A stretch of 64,000 nt of DNA from Priestia abyssalis (GCF_002019595.1 NZ_KV917369.1:1822417-1886416), one strand, 5' to 3'. Shown: positions 25,623 through 35,079, counted from the first letter of the stretch. Notes: a model not told the origin generated them from the sequence alone. Program-made: numbers and translations.

Positions 25623-26099
25623 TTCTATTATTAATGGAATGAATAATTCATGTTGCGGGGAACCATCCTTCGCGCTTTCTTCAAATATTGTTAACATCGC
25701 GTTTGTACTCGTTGTTTCTTTAAAGGAAATCTTCACTTCAAAATCTCCCCATTCGGGTGCCCCTTTGTCTGCCGTGATAAAACCTTCCGCTAAAATATTA
25801 TGCTGATCATCTTCAAGTTTATAGTGAAACGTTGCTTCAAATACACGGGCTGTTCCTTTTAATGTGAAATCTTCGTGTATGGTTTGATTGGGAATTGGCG
25901 CACTGATTTTAAACGCTTCATTTTCTACAGTTTTTGTTTCCTCTTGCTCGTTATGATCTGCAGGATCTTTCGTCTCCGAGTTAGTTTGGTGTTGGTCTTC
26001 CGAAGCCGGTTTGGCAACCGTTTCATCTCCTTGTTGGCAGCCGCTTGTTAGAGTAATTACTGCTAGTAGACCCATTGACATGAACCATTTTTTTTGCAT
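25611..26099 (-). CDS. lipoprotein with Gmad2-like immunoglobulin domain
   Basis: This 162-residue protein starts at ATG 26099. A lipoprotein signal peptide ends in LTSGC (lipidated Cys at about 21), followed by a Gln/Asp/Glu-rich linker and a beta-sandwich domain (SAPIPNQTIHEDFTLKGTAR through EVKISFKETT). The domain resembles Gmad2, the immunoglobulin-like domain of bacterial spore germination and envelope proteins. It is membrane-attached with the domain outside. The neighbour tgl makes a spore-related role possible but unproven. Confidence 0.75.
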   Translation of the reverse strand: MQKKWFMSMGLLAVITLTSGCQQGDETVAKPASEDQHQTNSETKDPADHNEQEETKTVENEAFKISAPIPNQTIHEDFTLKGTARVFEATFHYKLEDDQHNILAEGFITADKGAPEWGDFEVKISFKETTSTNAMLTIFEESAKDGSPQHELFIPLIIEKNK

Positions 26100-26335
26100 G
26101 TGTTTTTCCTCGCTTTTTCGTTTTGTTTTTAGTAACGAAGCTTTGTAATAATATATTCCTTCTCAGTTACGTATAGTATGCCTACAGAAATAGATGTCAG
26201 TACATTTCAGCTCTGCCAATAAGAAATAATGACAGAGAAAATATATATGAATCCTCTCAATAAATGCTGGTATTATGGCCAGCGTTTTTTTGTGTCATGA
26301 GAAATTGAAGAATCCGGCTCTTGGGTAAAGAGGAT
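26100..26335. other. intergenic region with an orphan terminator
   Basis: The only structure is a hairpin GCTGG/CCAGC with seven T at 26265-26291, facing forward with no forward gene ahead of it. This is consistent with loss of a gene here. Confidence 0.5.
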
Positions 26336-26543
26336 ATCGCATCCAACAGATGGAAGCGGTTATGCTCGTGCAGCGAATACTGTTAGCGGCGTCAGCCATC
26401 GGGATGGGGGATATCCGCTCCTCGGGTTTGATGCGAACGTGTGATGAGATTTACAAGATGGAGTCACAAGGAAACACCAGTCTAGTCCAAGTTCCGATCG
26501 GTCCCTATCAACAGCGCCCCTGGTTAAGGGGAAACATTTACTA
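26336..26543 (+). pseudogene. C-terminal remnant of a SagB/ThcOx-type nitroreductase
   Basis: Translated in two frames, the stretch yields AVMLVQRILLAASAIGMG, then (other frame) GYPLLGFDANV, then (first frame) CDEIYKMESQGNTSLVQVPIGPYQQRPWLRGNIY-stop. This order matches the C terminus of SagB-type nitroreductases, whose end typically reads LLQIPVGPYRHRPWL. Two compensating 1-base shifts and the missing N-terminal part show decay. The assignment is by motif memory, so moderate confidence only. Confidence 0.5.
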
Positions 26544-26716
26544 ATTTACAAAAACATCATAAATTCTAACACTGTTGCAATGATTCATTAACATTTGCTT
26601 AATACCCTTTTTTTATAATTTCGATAGTTAAAAGAATAATAGAAAAGCTGGTTTTGTAAATTTACTTTACCACACTAATGCAGCTTGCAGCAGACCTGGA
26701 CAAAGGAGAGAACAAA

Positions 26717-28324
26717 ATGAAGAATTCTTTGAAAAAAGTTATTTTCCCGACTATCGCATCCATTAGTTTAACTTCTGCTCTGTTTATAAATACGGTTCCG
26801 GAATTGCCGGTTCAGGCGGAGGCAAAAGAACAGTCACTAAAGCAATCGGAAAAGCAAGCTCTTCCTCTTGGGTTACCTAGTTTAAGAGAAGAGAGAACAA
26901 CGGTGAGTTTAGCACCTGGAGTCACTTATACAAAAATAAGCCGCGGAGAACAATCAGAAAAAGATTTTTTTACAGTTGATGTCGATTTCGTTGAAACGTA
27001 TGACCAGGCAAAATCGTTGTCAAAAAAACTTCAATCAGACGGATTTGGTGAACCGCGTATCGATCGGATAACGAAAAGGGCGATGGATGATAAAGAAAAG
27101 GGACCACTCGGATTTCTCGTCCGTGTTGGAGTTTTTCAGGAGGAAGCAGATGCAAAAGAGCTTCAGCAAAGATTAGCTGAGAATGGATATACCGGCCTTC
27201 GTGTTGTCTATACGGGAGAGGACGGGCAGCGGACTACAGGTCCATGGGTTGTGAATGTGATTGAAGTGGATCCCGACACTTTTAAAGGGAAAATGGTACC
27301 TGAATTAGCTAATGATATCGTTCAAGGAAAAGAAACATTAACCGGAATGGCCGAACGGAATCACGCCCTGGCTGGAGTAAATGGAGGATATTTTGTTGTG
27401 GGCAGCAATGATGGGACACCCGGTGATTTGGCCGGTATTTCGGTCATAGACGGAAAGCTTGTAAGTGAAGCGGTAAATGGCCGTTCAAGTTTGATTCTCC
27501 CTTCTGCAGGAACGGATGCGGGCATCGCTTCAGTCTCTTCTTATCAAAAAGCTGTTTCGTCTGACGGAGCAGTACGGGAAGTTGATGGGGTAAATCGTAA
27601 GTCAGGATTGATTCGCGGCTGCGGCGGTACTGGAGGAGATACCATGACAGAACAGCCGAAGCACGACTTTACTTGTAAAGACGAGAGTGAACTAATCCAA
27701 TTTTCACCGGTTTTTGGTGATCGAACAGAATCCGGTGATGGTGTTGAAGTGGTGTTAAATGAGTCCGGAGATGTCGTCGAGTTTCGCAGCAAACGCGGCG
27801 GGGAAATTCCAAGTGAGGGCTCCGTGTTGTCAGGAACAGGAGAGGCAGCACAGTGGCTTAGCGCCCATGCACAAGTGGGCATGAACATTCAGGTTAAAAG
27901 TGAAATAACAGCAGACGGAAAACCATTATCACTCTCACAAACAGCCGGCATTATTAACGGAGGCCCCCGCTTGCTCGAAAACGGAAAAATTTCGATAAAC
28001 GCAGTGGCGGAAGGCTTTCATTGGGAGGAAAACCCGGAGTTTTATTATCGCTTTGGAGAACGCCGTAACCCGAGAACGCTCGCGGGAATCAAAGCCAATG
28101 GCAATCTTCTTTTCGTCACAATAGATGGACGAGCCCCGGGCTGGAGTGTTGGGGCAAACTTTGAAGAGAGCGCGAGAATCATGAAATCGTTGGGGGGAGT
28201 GAATGCTCTCAACCTTGATGGAGGCGGGTCGACTGCCATGACTGTCGGAAATGATTTAGTCACGAGGCCGTCCGATCAAACAGGTGAACGCCCGATTGCA
28301 GATGCCATACTGCTGCTTCCATAA
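26717..28324 (+). CDS. secreted phosphodiester glycosidase (NAGPA domain) with SPOR-like repeat
   Basis: The start is ATG 26717 behind AAAGGAGAG. The 535-residue protein has a signal peptide (about 1-34), a SPOR-like pair of repeats at about 75-160 (DQAKSLSKKLQSDGFGEP, VRVGVFQEEADAKELQQRL) that may bind peptidoglycan, and a phosphodiester glycosidase domain to the end. In that domain are GVNGGYFVV, a Cys pair segment IRGCGGTGGD, AGIINGGPRLL and the signature LNLDGGGSTAM. It should cleave sugar phosphodiesters at the cell surface, perhaps wall polymers. A -10 TATAAT lies near 26612-26620. Confidence 0.85.
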   Translation: MKNSLKKVIFPTIASISLTSALFINTVPELPVQAEAKEQSLKQSEKQALPLGLPSLREERTTVSLAPGVTYTKISRGEQSEKDFFTVDVDFVETYDQAKSLSKKLQSDGFGEPRIDRITKRAMDDKEKGPLGFLVRVGVFQEEADAKELQQRLAENGYTGLRVVYTGEDGQRTTGPWVVNVIEVDPDTFKGKMVPELANDIVQGKETLTGMAERNHALAGVNGGYFVVGSNDGTPGDLAGISVIDGKLVSEAVNGRSSLILPSAGTDAGIASVSSYQKAVSSDGAVREVDGVNRKSGLIRGCGGTGGDTMTEQPKHDFTCKDESELIQFSPVFGDRTESGDGVEVVLNESGDVVEFRSKRGGEIPSEGSVLSGTGEAAQWLSAHAQVGMNIQVKSEITADGKPLSLSQTAGIINGGPRLLENGKISINAVAEGFHWEENPEFYYRFGERRNPRTLAGIKANGNLLFVTIDGRAPGWSVGANFEESARIMKSLGGVNALNLDGGGSTAMTVGNDLVTRPSDQTGERPIADAILLLP

Positions 28325-28355
28325 TAGGTTTCTTAACAAATAAATACGATTGTGG

Positions 28356-28485
28356 AGGGTGACTCAACAGGTATAAAAAGCCTGCCCGTTGAGTCACCTT
28401 CCTTAAAGGACCCGTCATGAGAATCCAGTAAAATCAAGGATTCAGTGACGGGTCCTTTCAGTAAAAAATAGTTTTTGGCGTGGTT
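28356..28485 (+). repeat. second dispersed repeat family, copy 2
   Basis: An 11-bp inverted repeat GGTGACTCAAC/GTTGAGTCACC (28358-28398) flanks AGGTATAAAAAGCC. A second hairpin, AAAGGACCCGTC..GAATCC with GGATTC..GACGGGTCCTTT (28405-28458), closes on AGTAAAATCAA. Then comes AGTAAAAAATAGTTTTTGGC. It is homologous to 9925-10031. The remaining intergenic bases up to 28781 hold only the upstream region of hen1. Confidence 0.8.
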
Positions 28486-28781
28486 ATATGAAAAGGCCGC
28501 TAAATGAGATGGTGATTTTTGTCTAGTAAAACAGATTATCATATTGGTTTTCTTTCCTCCCTCACCTTTCATCGAGGATCGGAATTCTCTTTATAATCTC
28601 TAGTGCGATGAAGGGATGGTGGGATGGGAAAATGGGGGATTAATGGGCAGAAAAATGATAAAATACATATAGTTACATTGTAATAATGGGAATTTCACTT
28701 TATCAGTAGAGAATTAAATAATTTATCCTCAATTAATAGCATATTGATGGGAGAATGAAAAAGCGGAGGGGCGTTCAGTTT

Positions 28782-30155
28782 ATGCAACTAAGTATTAAAG
28801 TGTTAGGAGAGGGAGCAGAAAATTTATCACGTTTGCTGGCCAAAAATCCAAATAATCTTTACGACCGTGAAGAGAAAGGAAATCGTATAAGGCTAGTATT
28901 TACTTCCTCCAATGAAAAGGAAGCAGAAGCCGTTATTTTTGTTACTCCTGACCCAGTTGAATTGGTGAGAAACAGTCCGGGTATTTTTGATATTACCCAA
29001 TATATAAATGATAGAGAATTTGTGGTTAGCAGCTTATTTTGTTCATATATTCGCACAGCTTTAGGTACAGCTTTAAATGGGAAACCAAAGGAAGAATTTA
29101 TTCAATGGGTGGATCATCATTTTGAGATGGAAATTGGTTTCGGGCCGGTTGCCTCTCGTTTATCAGATCAAAAAATACATGAACTATTCGAACCGCTTGG
29201 ATATCTTGTTGAAATCGAGCGCGGAGAGGCCGATTACTCATTTAACCTCAAACAAAAAAGCTCAGCAAGATATTTGAAGTTAAAGGGTCGAATCACCGTT
29301 CAACAAGCATTGCGGCATTTATTTATTTTAATCCCTGTTTTAGACAATTATAAACACTATTTTATAGACGAAAAAGAAATAGAGAAGATACAGAGGTATG
29401 GTGAAGGGTGGTTGGACGAACATCCTTTACGCAGCTATATTATTGAGCAGTCACTCCGGTTTAAAGAATTAATAAATAAAGTACCTATTTCACCATCAAT
29501 TGCTACCGAAAACAAGGTGAATGATGATGTGTCTGCACCACCAAAGATTCGCTTAAATGAGCTGCGCTATCAAGCTATTATAGATAAAGTTGAATCTCTT
29601 CCATTTCACCAAAAAATTGTAGACTTCGGTTCTGGTGAAGGAAAACTATCTGTTCGGCTAGGAATGGTACCGAATGTCCAAGAAATTCTTGCTGTGGAAC
29701 CTTCTGAATCCTCTCAATTGAGAGCTTTAGAGCGTTTTGAGAAAGCTGCGGGAAAGGATCAGTTTGTGTGTCCTACTCCGATTTGGGGCTCCTTGTTTTA
29801 CTATGATAAAAGATTAAGAGGCAAGGATATTATTATTTTATGTGAAGTGATTGAACATATTGACGAATTTCGCCTGCCCAATATCATGAAGACTATTTTC
29901 AGCGAGTACCAACCGAATGCTCTCATTGTCACGACACCCAATCGTGAATATAATGCTGTTTATGACATGGATGAGAACATAAGGCATGCGGATCACCGCT
30001 TTGAATGGACAAGAGGGGAATTCAAAGATTGGTGTGAAACATGGGTTTCGAGTTTTCCCTACTCGATGCATCTTCAAGGTATCGGACAAGAATACGAAGA
30101 ATATGGCTTTCCCACACAAATGTGTACATTTGTACGAAAGGAGGGAGCAATTTGA
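28782..30155 (+). CDS. hen1: bacterial Hen1, 3'-terminal RNA ribose 2'-O-methyltransferase
   Basis: The start is ATG 28782 behind GGAGGGG. This 457-residue protein has a bacterial Hen1 N-terminal domain (about 1-245) and a C-terminal methyltransferase domain with SAM motif KIVDFGSGEGKLSVRLG and the Hen1 metal motif CEVIEHIDEF followed by downstream His (ExxEH..H). It methylates the 2'-OH at the 3' end of cleaved RNA before ligation, which protects repaired RNA from a second cut at that site. It overlaps the Pnkp gene by 4 bp (ATTTGA), as expected for the Hen1-Pnkp heterotetramer. Confidence 0.93.
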   Translation: MQLSIKVLGEGAENLSRLLAKNPNNLYDREEKGNRIRLVFTSSNEKEAEAVIFVTPDPVELVRNSPGIFDITQYINDREFVVSSLFCSYIRTALGTALNGKPKEEFIQWVDHHFEMEIGFGPVASRLSDQKIHELFEPLGYLVEIERGEADYSFNLKQKSSARYLKLKGRITVQQALRHLFILIPVLDNYKHYFIDEKEIEKIQRYGEGWLDEHPLRSYIIEQSLRFKELINKVPISPSIATENKVNDDVSAPPKIRLNELRYQAIIDKVESLPFHQKIVDFGSGEGKLSVRLGMVPNVQEILAVEPSESSQLRALERFEKAAGKDQFVCPTPIWGSLFYYDKRLRGKDIIILCEVIEHIDEFRLPNIMKTIFSEYQPNALIVTTPNREYNAVYDMDENIRHADHRFEWTRGEFKDWCETWVSSFPYSMHLQGIGQEYEEYGFPTQMCTFVRKEGAI

Positions 30156-32758
30156 AGCATCAACTATTTTTACCTCATGCAGGAATTGTTTTATTAGTGG
30201 GTCCGTCCAATAGTGGAAAGACAACGTTCCTTCAAAAATGGATTGAGCAAGGTGTCTTAAAACCATCAGAGGTAGTTAGCTCTGATCAATTTCGTTTACT
30301 CGTAGGAGATAGCGATTTTATCGAGTGGGGAAATCGACCGAAGGATGAAGCAGATATATTATTGGGTGATTATCAGTTAATCTCCCAAAAAGCATTTGAA
30401 GCCATGGATTCCATGATTGAAACAAGAGCTCAGCTTGGAAAATTAACCGTCATTGATGCTACTCACCTATACTCGGAAGATCGAAAAAAGTATATAGATA
30501 TCGCTAAAAAATACTATGTCCCTTCTATGGCGATCGTGTTAGACATCCCTGAAGAGGTTTTAATCGGAAGAGATGAAGAACGAGATTTCCCAAGAGGAAA
30601 GCGGAGAATCAAACAACAAGTTCAAACCTTTTTAAAAAATAAAAGATTTATCAAAAAAGAAGGATTTCGTCATCAGTATGTGTTGAAACATGATGAAATG
30701 GATCAAGTCCAGTTTATTCGCAAAACGAATCCATTAGAAATTGAAGTAGGACAAGGTGTCGACTTCATCGGAGATGTCCATGCTTGTTATGATGAACTGC
30801 TTGAATTACTTAATCAATTAGGTTATACAGCAAATGAAGAAGGACTATATGTTCACCCCGATGGAAGAAAGTTTGTTTCCGTTGGAGATGTGATGAGCAG
30901 GGGACCCCGTTCCATAGATAGTATGGTCTTTTTTAAAAAGCATGTAGATGCTGGTTTAGCGTATATGATTGACAGCAATCATGGATGGAAAATTGCAAGA
31001 TGGCTTGATGGACGAAACGTGACCTTATCCCATGGTGATGAAAAAGTAGCCGAAGAGTTTAAACAATATGAGGAAACTTATGGAGAAGGAAAAGCGATTC
31101 TACTAAAAAACGAACTGAAAGATTTCTTGCTAAGGGCTCCCTCTCACTACCTTTTTATGAAAAATGGCGTGCGAGTTGCAGTCGCTGCTCATGCGGGAAT
31201 TAAAGACGGTTATATCGGAAAACAGTCACATGCTATCTCTGATTTTTGCCGTTATGGGGATTCAGAGGGATTAGATGAAAGAGGAAAGCCTATTCGCAAA
31301 GATTGGTATACAGATCATCAAAGCAAAGAACTCATTATTTGGGGACATGATCCTAAAATCCAACCACTTATCATCAATAACACGATAAATATTGACCAGG
31401 GGGCTGTTTTTGGCGGAAATCTAACGGCTTTTCGATACCCTGAAAAAAGGTTTATTTTCGTTAAAGCAAAACAGGATTATTCGGGAACGGGAGATCATCC
31501 TTTAAAAGAATGGCAGGAAAAGAGATTAAGTCCGCCAAATATCGAAAGGTTTATTAACGGGTACTCGGTATTAACTAAACAATACGGTGAAATTAAAGTG
31601 CAGGAAGGTGTCGTCAAATCTACTATCGATGCAGTCTCTCATTTTACTGTACCAATTGAAGAGTTGATTTATATACCGCCGACCATGAGCCCGACTCCTG
31701 AACCTTCGAAGCTTGCGGATTATCTGGAGCATCCAGTTGAAGCATTTGACTATTATCAATCTAATGGAGTCCAAACGATGGTTGTAGAGAAAAAACATAT
31801 GGGGAGCAGAGGGGTTTTACTTCTGTTCAAGGATGAGAATACAGCCGTTCAATATGTGGGAAGACCAACATTGGGAACCATTTATACTCGGACGGGACGA
31901 CCGTTTTTTGCAAAGGAAATGGAAAACGAAATTATAAAAAAACTTAATAGAGACTTGACACATAATGGCTATTTCGAAAAGTATCATACAGATTTCATTT
32001 TAGTTGATGCAGAAATCATGCCTTGGAATCTAAAGGCGAAAGAACTTATTGGTACTCAATATGCCCATGTAGGGGAAGTCGCTTTAATGGACCGCACAAA
32101 ACTAAAAGAAAAATTAGAAACAGCACTTGATCATGGCAGAGACGTAGAACCATGGTTATCTGAATTAAATACAAAACTGGAAAATGTGAAGGTTTTTAGG
32201 GAAATGTTCCAAAAATATTGTTGGAATACAGAGGGAATCACAGGAATTAAAATTGCCCCATTCCATCTTTTAGCTCATAGTGGAGAAACGTTTTTTCATA
32301 AGTCTCATCTATGGCATATGGAAAAAAGTCAGGAATTTAGTTCGCTGTCTGATTTGTTTATTGAAACGGAATTTATGGTTGTTTCAAACGAAGCATCAAT
32401 GAAACAAGCAATCAGTTGGTGGGAATCTATGACTGAAGAGGGATATGAGGGATTTGTTGTTAAGCCTGAATATTTTATTTCTAGAAATGAAAAAGGGAAA
32501 TTACTTCAACCTGCGATAAAGGTAAGAGGACGCAAATATTTACACATGATTTATGGAATGGATTATTTGCTTCCAGAAAACCTTAAAAGACTGAAAAAGC
32601 GAAATGTAGGCAAAAAACAAAGACGTGCTTTAATGGAATTTGCTTTAGGGGTAGAAGGTATCGAGAGGTTTGTTCATAAGGACTCTGTTGAAAGAATTCA
32701 TGAATGTGTATTAGCTATCTTAGCTTTGGAAGCAGAGCCGGTTGATCCAAGATTATAA
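30152..32758 (+). CDS. pnkp: polynucleotide kinase-phosphatase-ligase Pnkp
   Basis: The start is TTG 30152 behind GGAGGG, overlapping the hen1 stop; earlier in-frame starts lie inside hen1. This 868-residue protein has three modules: a 5' polynucleotide kinase (about 1-170; Walker A VGPSNSGKTT, SDQFRLLV), a calcineurin-type 2',3' phosphatase (about 205-440; FIGDVHACYDE, VGDVMSRGP, SNHGWK, AAHAG, WGHDP) and a ligase-like adenylyltransferase (about 490-868; EKKHMGSRG with the Lys nucleophile, late VKVRGRKY). It heals and seals RNA ends with Hen1. The usual GDxxDRG of the phosphatase reads GDVMSRG, so one Asp is Ser. Confidence 0.95.
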   Translation: MKHQLFLPHAGIVLLVGPSNSGKTTFLQKWIEQGVLKPSEVVSSDQFRLLVGDSDFIEWGNRPKDEADILLGDYQLISQKAFEAMDSMIETRAQLGKLTVIDATHLYSEDRKKYIDIAKKYYVPSMAIVLDIPEEVLIGRDEERDFPRGKRRIKQQVQTFLKNKRFIKKEGFRHQYVLKHDEMDQVQFIRKTNPLEIEVGQGVDFIGDVHACYDELLELLNQLGYTANEEGLYVHPDGRKFVSVGDVMSRGPRSIDSMVFFKKHVDAGLAYMIDSNHGWKIARWLDGRNVTLSHGDEKVAEEFKQYEETYGEGKAILLKNELKDFLLRAPSHYLFMKNGVRVAVAAHAGIKDGYIGKQSHAISDFCRYGDSEGLDERGKPIRKDWYTDHQSKELIIWGHDPKIQPLIINNTINIDQGAVFGGNLTAFRYPEKRFIFVKAKQDYSGTGDHPLKEWQEKRLSPPNIERFINGYSVLTKQYGEIKVQEGVVKSTIDAVSHFTVPIEELIYIPPTMSPTPEPSKLADYLEHPVEAFDYYQSNGVQTMVVEKKHMGSRGVLLLFKDENTAVQYVGRPTLGTIYTRTGRPFFAKEMENEIIKKLNRDLTHNGYFEKYHTDFILVDAEIMPWNLKAKELIGTQYAHVGEVALMDRTKLKEKLETALDHGRDVEPWLSELNTKLENVKVFREMFQKYCWNTEGITGIKIAPFHLLAHSGETFFHKSHLWHMEKSQEFSSLSDLFIETEFMVVSNEASMKQAISWWESMTEEGYEGFVVKPEYFISRNEKGKLLQPAIKVRGRKYLHMIYGMDYLLPENLKRLKKRNVGKKQRRALMEFALGVEGIERFVHKDSVERIHECVLAILALEAEPVDPRL

Positions 32759-32837
32759 AGCGAAACTTCAATGAGCGGTAGGTACCTCCGCTTGTTCCAA
32801 TTTGAGTCTTATCAAGATGAAACAGAAAGGTTAAATC

Positions 32838-32873
32838 AAACAACCAGTCGCACTTAGCAGCGACTGGTTGTTT
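32838..32873 (+). terminator. terminator of the hen1-pnkp operon
   Basis: AAACAACCAGTCG and CGACTGGTTGTTT form a perfect 13-bp stem with a 10-nt loop. Confidence 0.85.
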
Positions 32874-33201
32874 GGTGTCTACTCTCTGTAGAATTCGTTT
32901 TTCGTTCACGTATAACTTTTTTATTCGTTTGTATTTGAAAAGAACTATTCAAAAAAATGAAAATCATTATCCAAAAGTCATATATTGTCTGCCGGAACAA
33001 AGGATATAAAGGGGAACGATGATCGAAGGAGGCTTTTTTCCGTTGTTTTTTTGGGTGGTGACAGGCACTTTTAATAATTTTTTTGTAGCTTTCTGTAGTT
33101 TCTCGTTTAATTATGTAGCCCCTACTATAAATTAAACTCGATGATTAAACAATGACACACTAATTTTAGTGTAAACAACTATAAAAAAAGAGGTGTAAAG
33201 A
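32874..33201. other. upstream region of glutamate dehydrogenase
   Basis: About 330 AT-rich bp contain a GGTGGTGACAGGCACTTTT repeat (33053-33071), the third copy of the short word also at 14774, 18261 and 52520. No sigma-54 -24/-12 promoter was evident. A specific promoter could not be chosen. Confidence 0.4.
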
Positions 33202-34497
33202 ATGAAAGCGGCAGTTCCTGTTGAAAGTCATACTCAAAATCAAGACAATAAGCAAAGTGAAACGTTTGATTTATTAAATTCAACCCAATCCATTATCAAA
33301 GAGGCGGTTCGAAAATTAGGATATAACGATGATATGTATGAGTTGTTAAAAGAGCCTCTTCGAATGCTTACGGTACGTATTCCGGTTCGCATGGATGATG
33401 GTTCCATTCACGTTTTTACCGGCTATCGCTCGCAGCACAACGATGCAGTCGGCCCGACAAAAGGCGGAGTGCGTTTTCATCCGGAAGTGAATGAGGAAGA
33501 AGTAAAGGCATTGTCCATGTGGATGAGTTTAAAATGCGGCATTTTTGATCTTCCTTACGGCGGGGGAAAAGGCGGAATTGTCTGTGATCCTCGCAATATG
33601 TCATTTCTAGAATTAGAACGTTTAAGTAGAGGATATGTGCGTGCGATTAGTCAAATTGTTGGACCGACGAAGGATATTCCGGCACCGGATGTATTTACGA
33701 ATCCGCAAATTATGGCATGGATGATGGATGAGTACAGCCGAATTCAAGAGTTTGATTCACCTGGATTTATTACTGGAAAACCGGTAGTGCTTGGGGGTTC
33801 GCAAGGGCGTGAGACCGCTACAGCGACAGGGGTTACTATCTGTATTGAAGAAGCGGCAAAACGAAAAGGAATTCCGTTAAAGGATGCACGTGTAATCATC
33901 CAAGGGTTTGGGAATGCAGGAAGTTATCTAGCCAAATTCATGCAAGATGCAGGTGCAAAAGTAATTGGTATTTCGGATGCTTATGGTGCCCTTTATGATC
34001 CAGACGGACTTGATATTGATTATTTACTTGACCATCGCGATAGTTTTGGAACCGTAACCAACTTATTTACGAACGTCATCACGAATCAAGAATTACTTGA
34101 AAAGGAATGTGAAATTCTTGTTCCGGCTGCGATTTCCAATCAGATTACACGTGATAACGCGAATCATATTAAAGCTGAAATTGTAGTTGAAGCCGCAAAC
34201 GGGCCGACAACACTTGAAGCAACGAACATACTAACAAAACGCAATGTCCTGCTTGTTCCGGATGTGCTTGCCAGCTCTGGCGGTGTAACGGTTTCCTATT
34301 TTGAGTGGGTGCAAAATAACCAGGGCTATTATTGGACAGAAGAAGAAGTGGCTCAGAAATTGCGCGATAAAATAGTGGAGTCTTTTGAAAGGGTTTTCTC
34401 TACAGCCCAAAAACATCAAGTAGATATGCGCTTAGCTGCTTATATGGTTGGCATAAAAAGGGTATCAGAAGCTTCGCGTTTCCGTGGTTGGGTATAA
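33202..34497 (+). CDS. gudB: NAD-specific glutamate dehydrogenase (RocG/GudB type)
   Basis: This 431-residue catabolic glutamate dehydrogenase starts at ATG 33202 behind GAGGTG. It converts glutamate to 2-oxoglutarate and ammonium. Visible are GPTKGGVRFHPEVN, MSLKCGIFDLPYGGGKGGI with the catalytic Lys, PAPDVFTNPQIMAWM, the Rossmann motif VIIQGFGNAGSY and C-terminal YMVGIKRVSEASRFRGW. No in-frame duplication like that of the cryptic B. subtilis 168 gudB is present, so it should be active. RocG and GudB cannot be separated by sequence alone. It opens a glutamine/glutamate gene island. Confidence 0.92.
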   Translation: MKAAVPVESHTQNQDNKQSETFDLLNSTQSIIKEAVRKLGYNDDMYELLKEPLRMLTVRIPVRMDDGSIHVFTGYRSQHNDAVGPTKGGVRFHPEVNEEEVKALSMWMSLKCGIFDLPYGGGKGGIVCDPRNMSFLELERLSRGYVRAISQIVGPTKDIPAPDVFTNPQIMAWMMDEYSRIQEFDSPGFITGKPVVLGGSQGRETATATGVTICIEEAAKRKGIPLKDARVIIQGFGNAGSYLAKFMQDAGAKVIGISDAYGALYDPDGLDIDYLLDHRDSFGTVTNLFTNVITNQELLEKECEILVPAAISNQITRDNANHIKAEIVVEAANGPTTLEATNILTKRNVLLVPDVLASSGGVTVSYFEWVQNNQGYYWTEEEVAQKLRDKIVESFERVFSTAQKHQVDMRLAAYMVGIKRVSEASRFRGWV

Positions 34498-34543
34498 AAG
34501 GTTATAACGATAAGAGATTGAATTGATTTAAGGAGATGTACTT

Positions 34544-35071
34544 ATGGAAGCAAAGTATTGTAAAGAATCCCGAGTGATACGAACAAGTCGTATATTTCCA
34601 AACGACGTAAACAATCACAACACATTATTTGGCGGGCGGTTAATGAGTGATGTGGACCAAGTCGCATCCATTTCTGCAGCACGCCACAGCCGAAGGGAAT
34701 GTGTCACGGCTTCCACTGATTCAGTTGACTTTTTACATCCGGTTCGAACAACCGATTCTGTTTGCTTTGAATCGTATGTGACATGGACAGGTACATCATC
34801 AATGGAGGTATTTGTAAAAATCATCGCAGAAGACTTGAAAAGCGGGGAGCGTAAAATGGCCGCGACGGCACTTTTAACGTTTGTCGCACTTGATGAGCAT
34901 AAACGCCCAACGCGCGTTCCTGAAGTCATTCCGGAAACAGCGGAAGAGAAAAAGTTACATGAAACGGCGCCGGAGCGAGCCAGAATGCGTAAAGAAAGAA
35001 AACAAAAAAGTAAAGAGTTAGCTGCATTTTTAACGATAAATCATCTATGGGATCGGGATGGTTCGTTATGA
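34544..35071 (+). CDS. acyl-CoA thioesterase, YkhA type (hotdog fold)
   Basis: This 175-residue protein starts at ATG 34544 behind AAGGAGATG. The hotdog-fold thioesterase signature is clear: SRIFPNDVNNHNTLFGGRLM (with the catalytic Asn/Asp region), a central VDFLHPVRTTDSV and VFVKIIAEDL. The C terminus is Lys/Arg/Glu-rich (ERARMRKERKQKSKE). It should hydrolyse acyl-CoA in the cytosol as a hexamer, like B. subtilis YkhA. It lies 46 bp after the glutamate dehydrogenase gene and may be co-transcribed. A dispersed repeat begins right after its stop. Confidence 0.9.
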   Translation: MEAKYCKESRVIRTSRIFPNDVNNHNTLFGGRLMSDVDQVASISAARHSRRECVTASTDSVDFLHPVRTTDSVCFESYVTWTGTSSMEVFVKIIAEDLKSGERKMAATALLTFVALDEHKRPTRVPEVIPETAEEKKLHETAPERARMRKERKQKSKELAAFLTINHLWDRDGSL

Positions 35072-35079
35072 ATTAGATA

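Noticed and set aside
28333..28572. Reverse-strand frame of 79 codons in the hen1 upstream region
   Set aside because: It reads through the inverted repeats of the dispersed element and has no ribosome site.
33202..34497. Possible cryptic gudB with an in-frame 9-bp duplication
   Set aside because: No tandem duplication is seen in the active-site region, so the enzyme looks intact.
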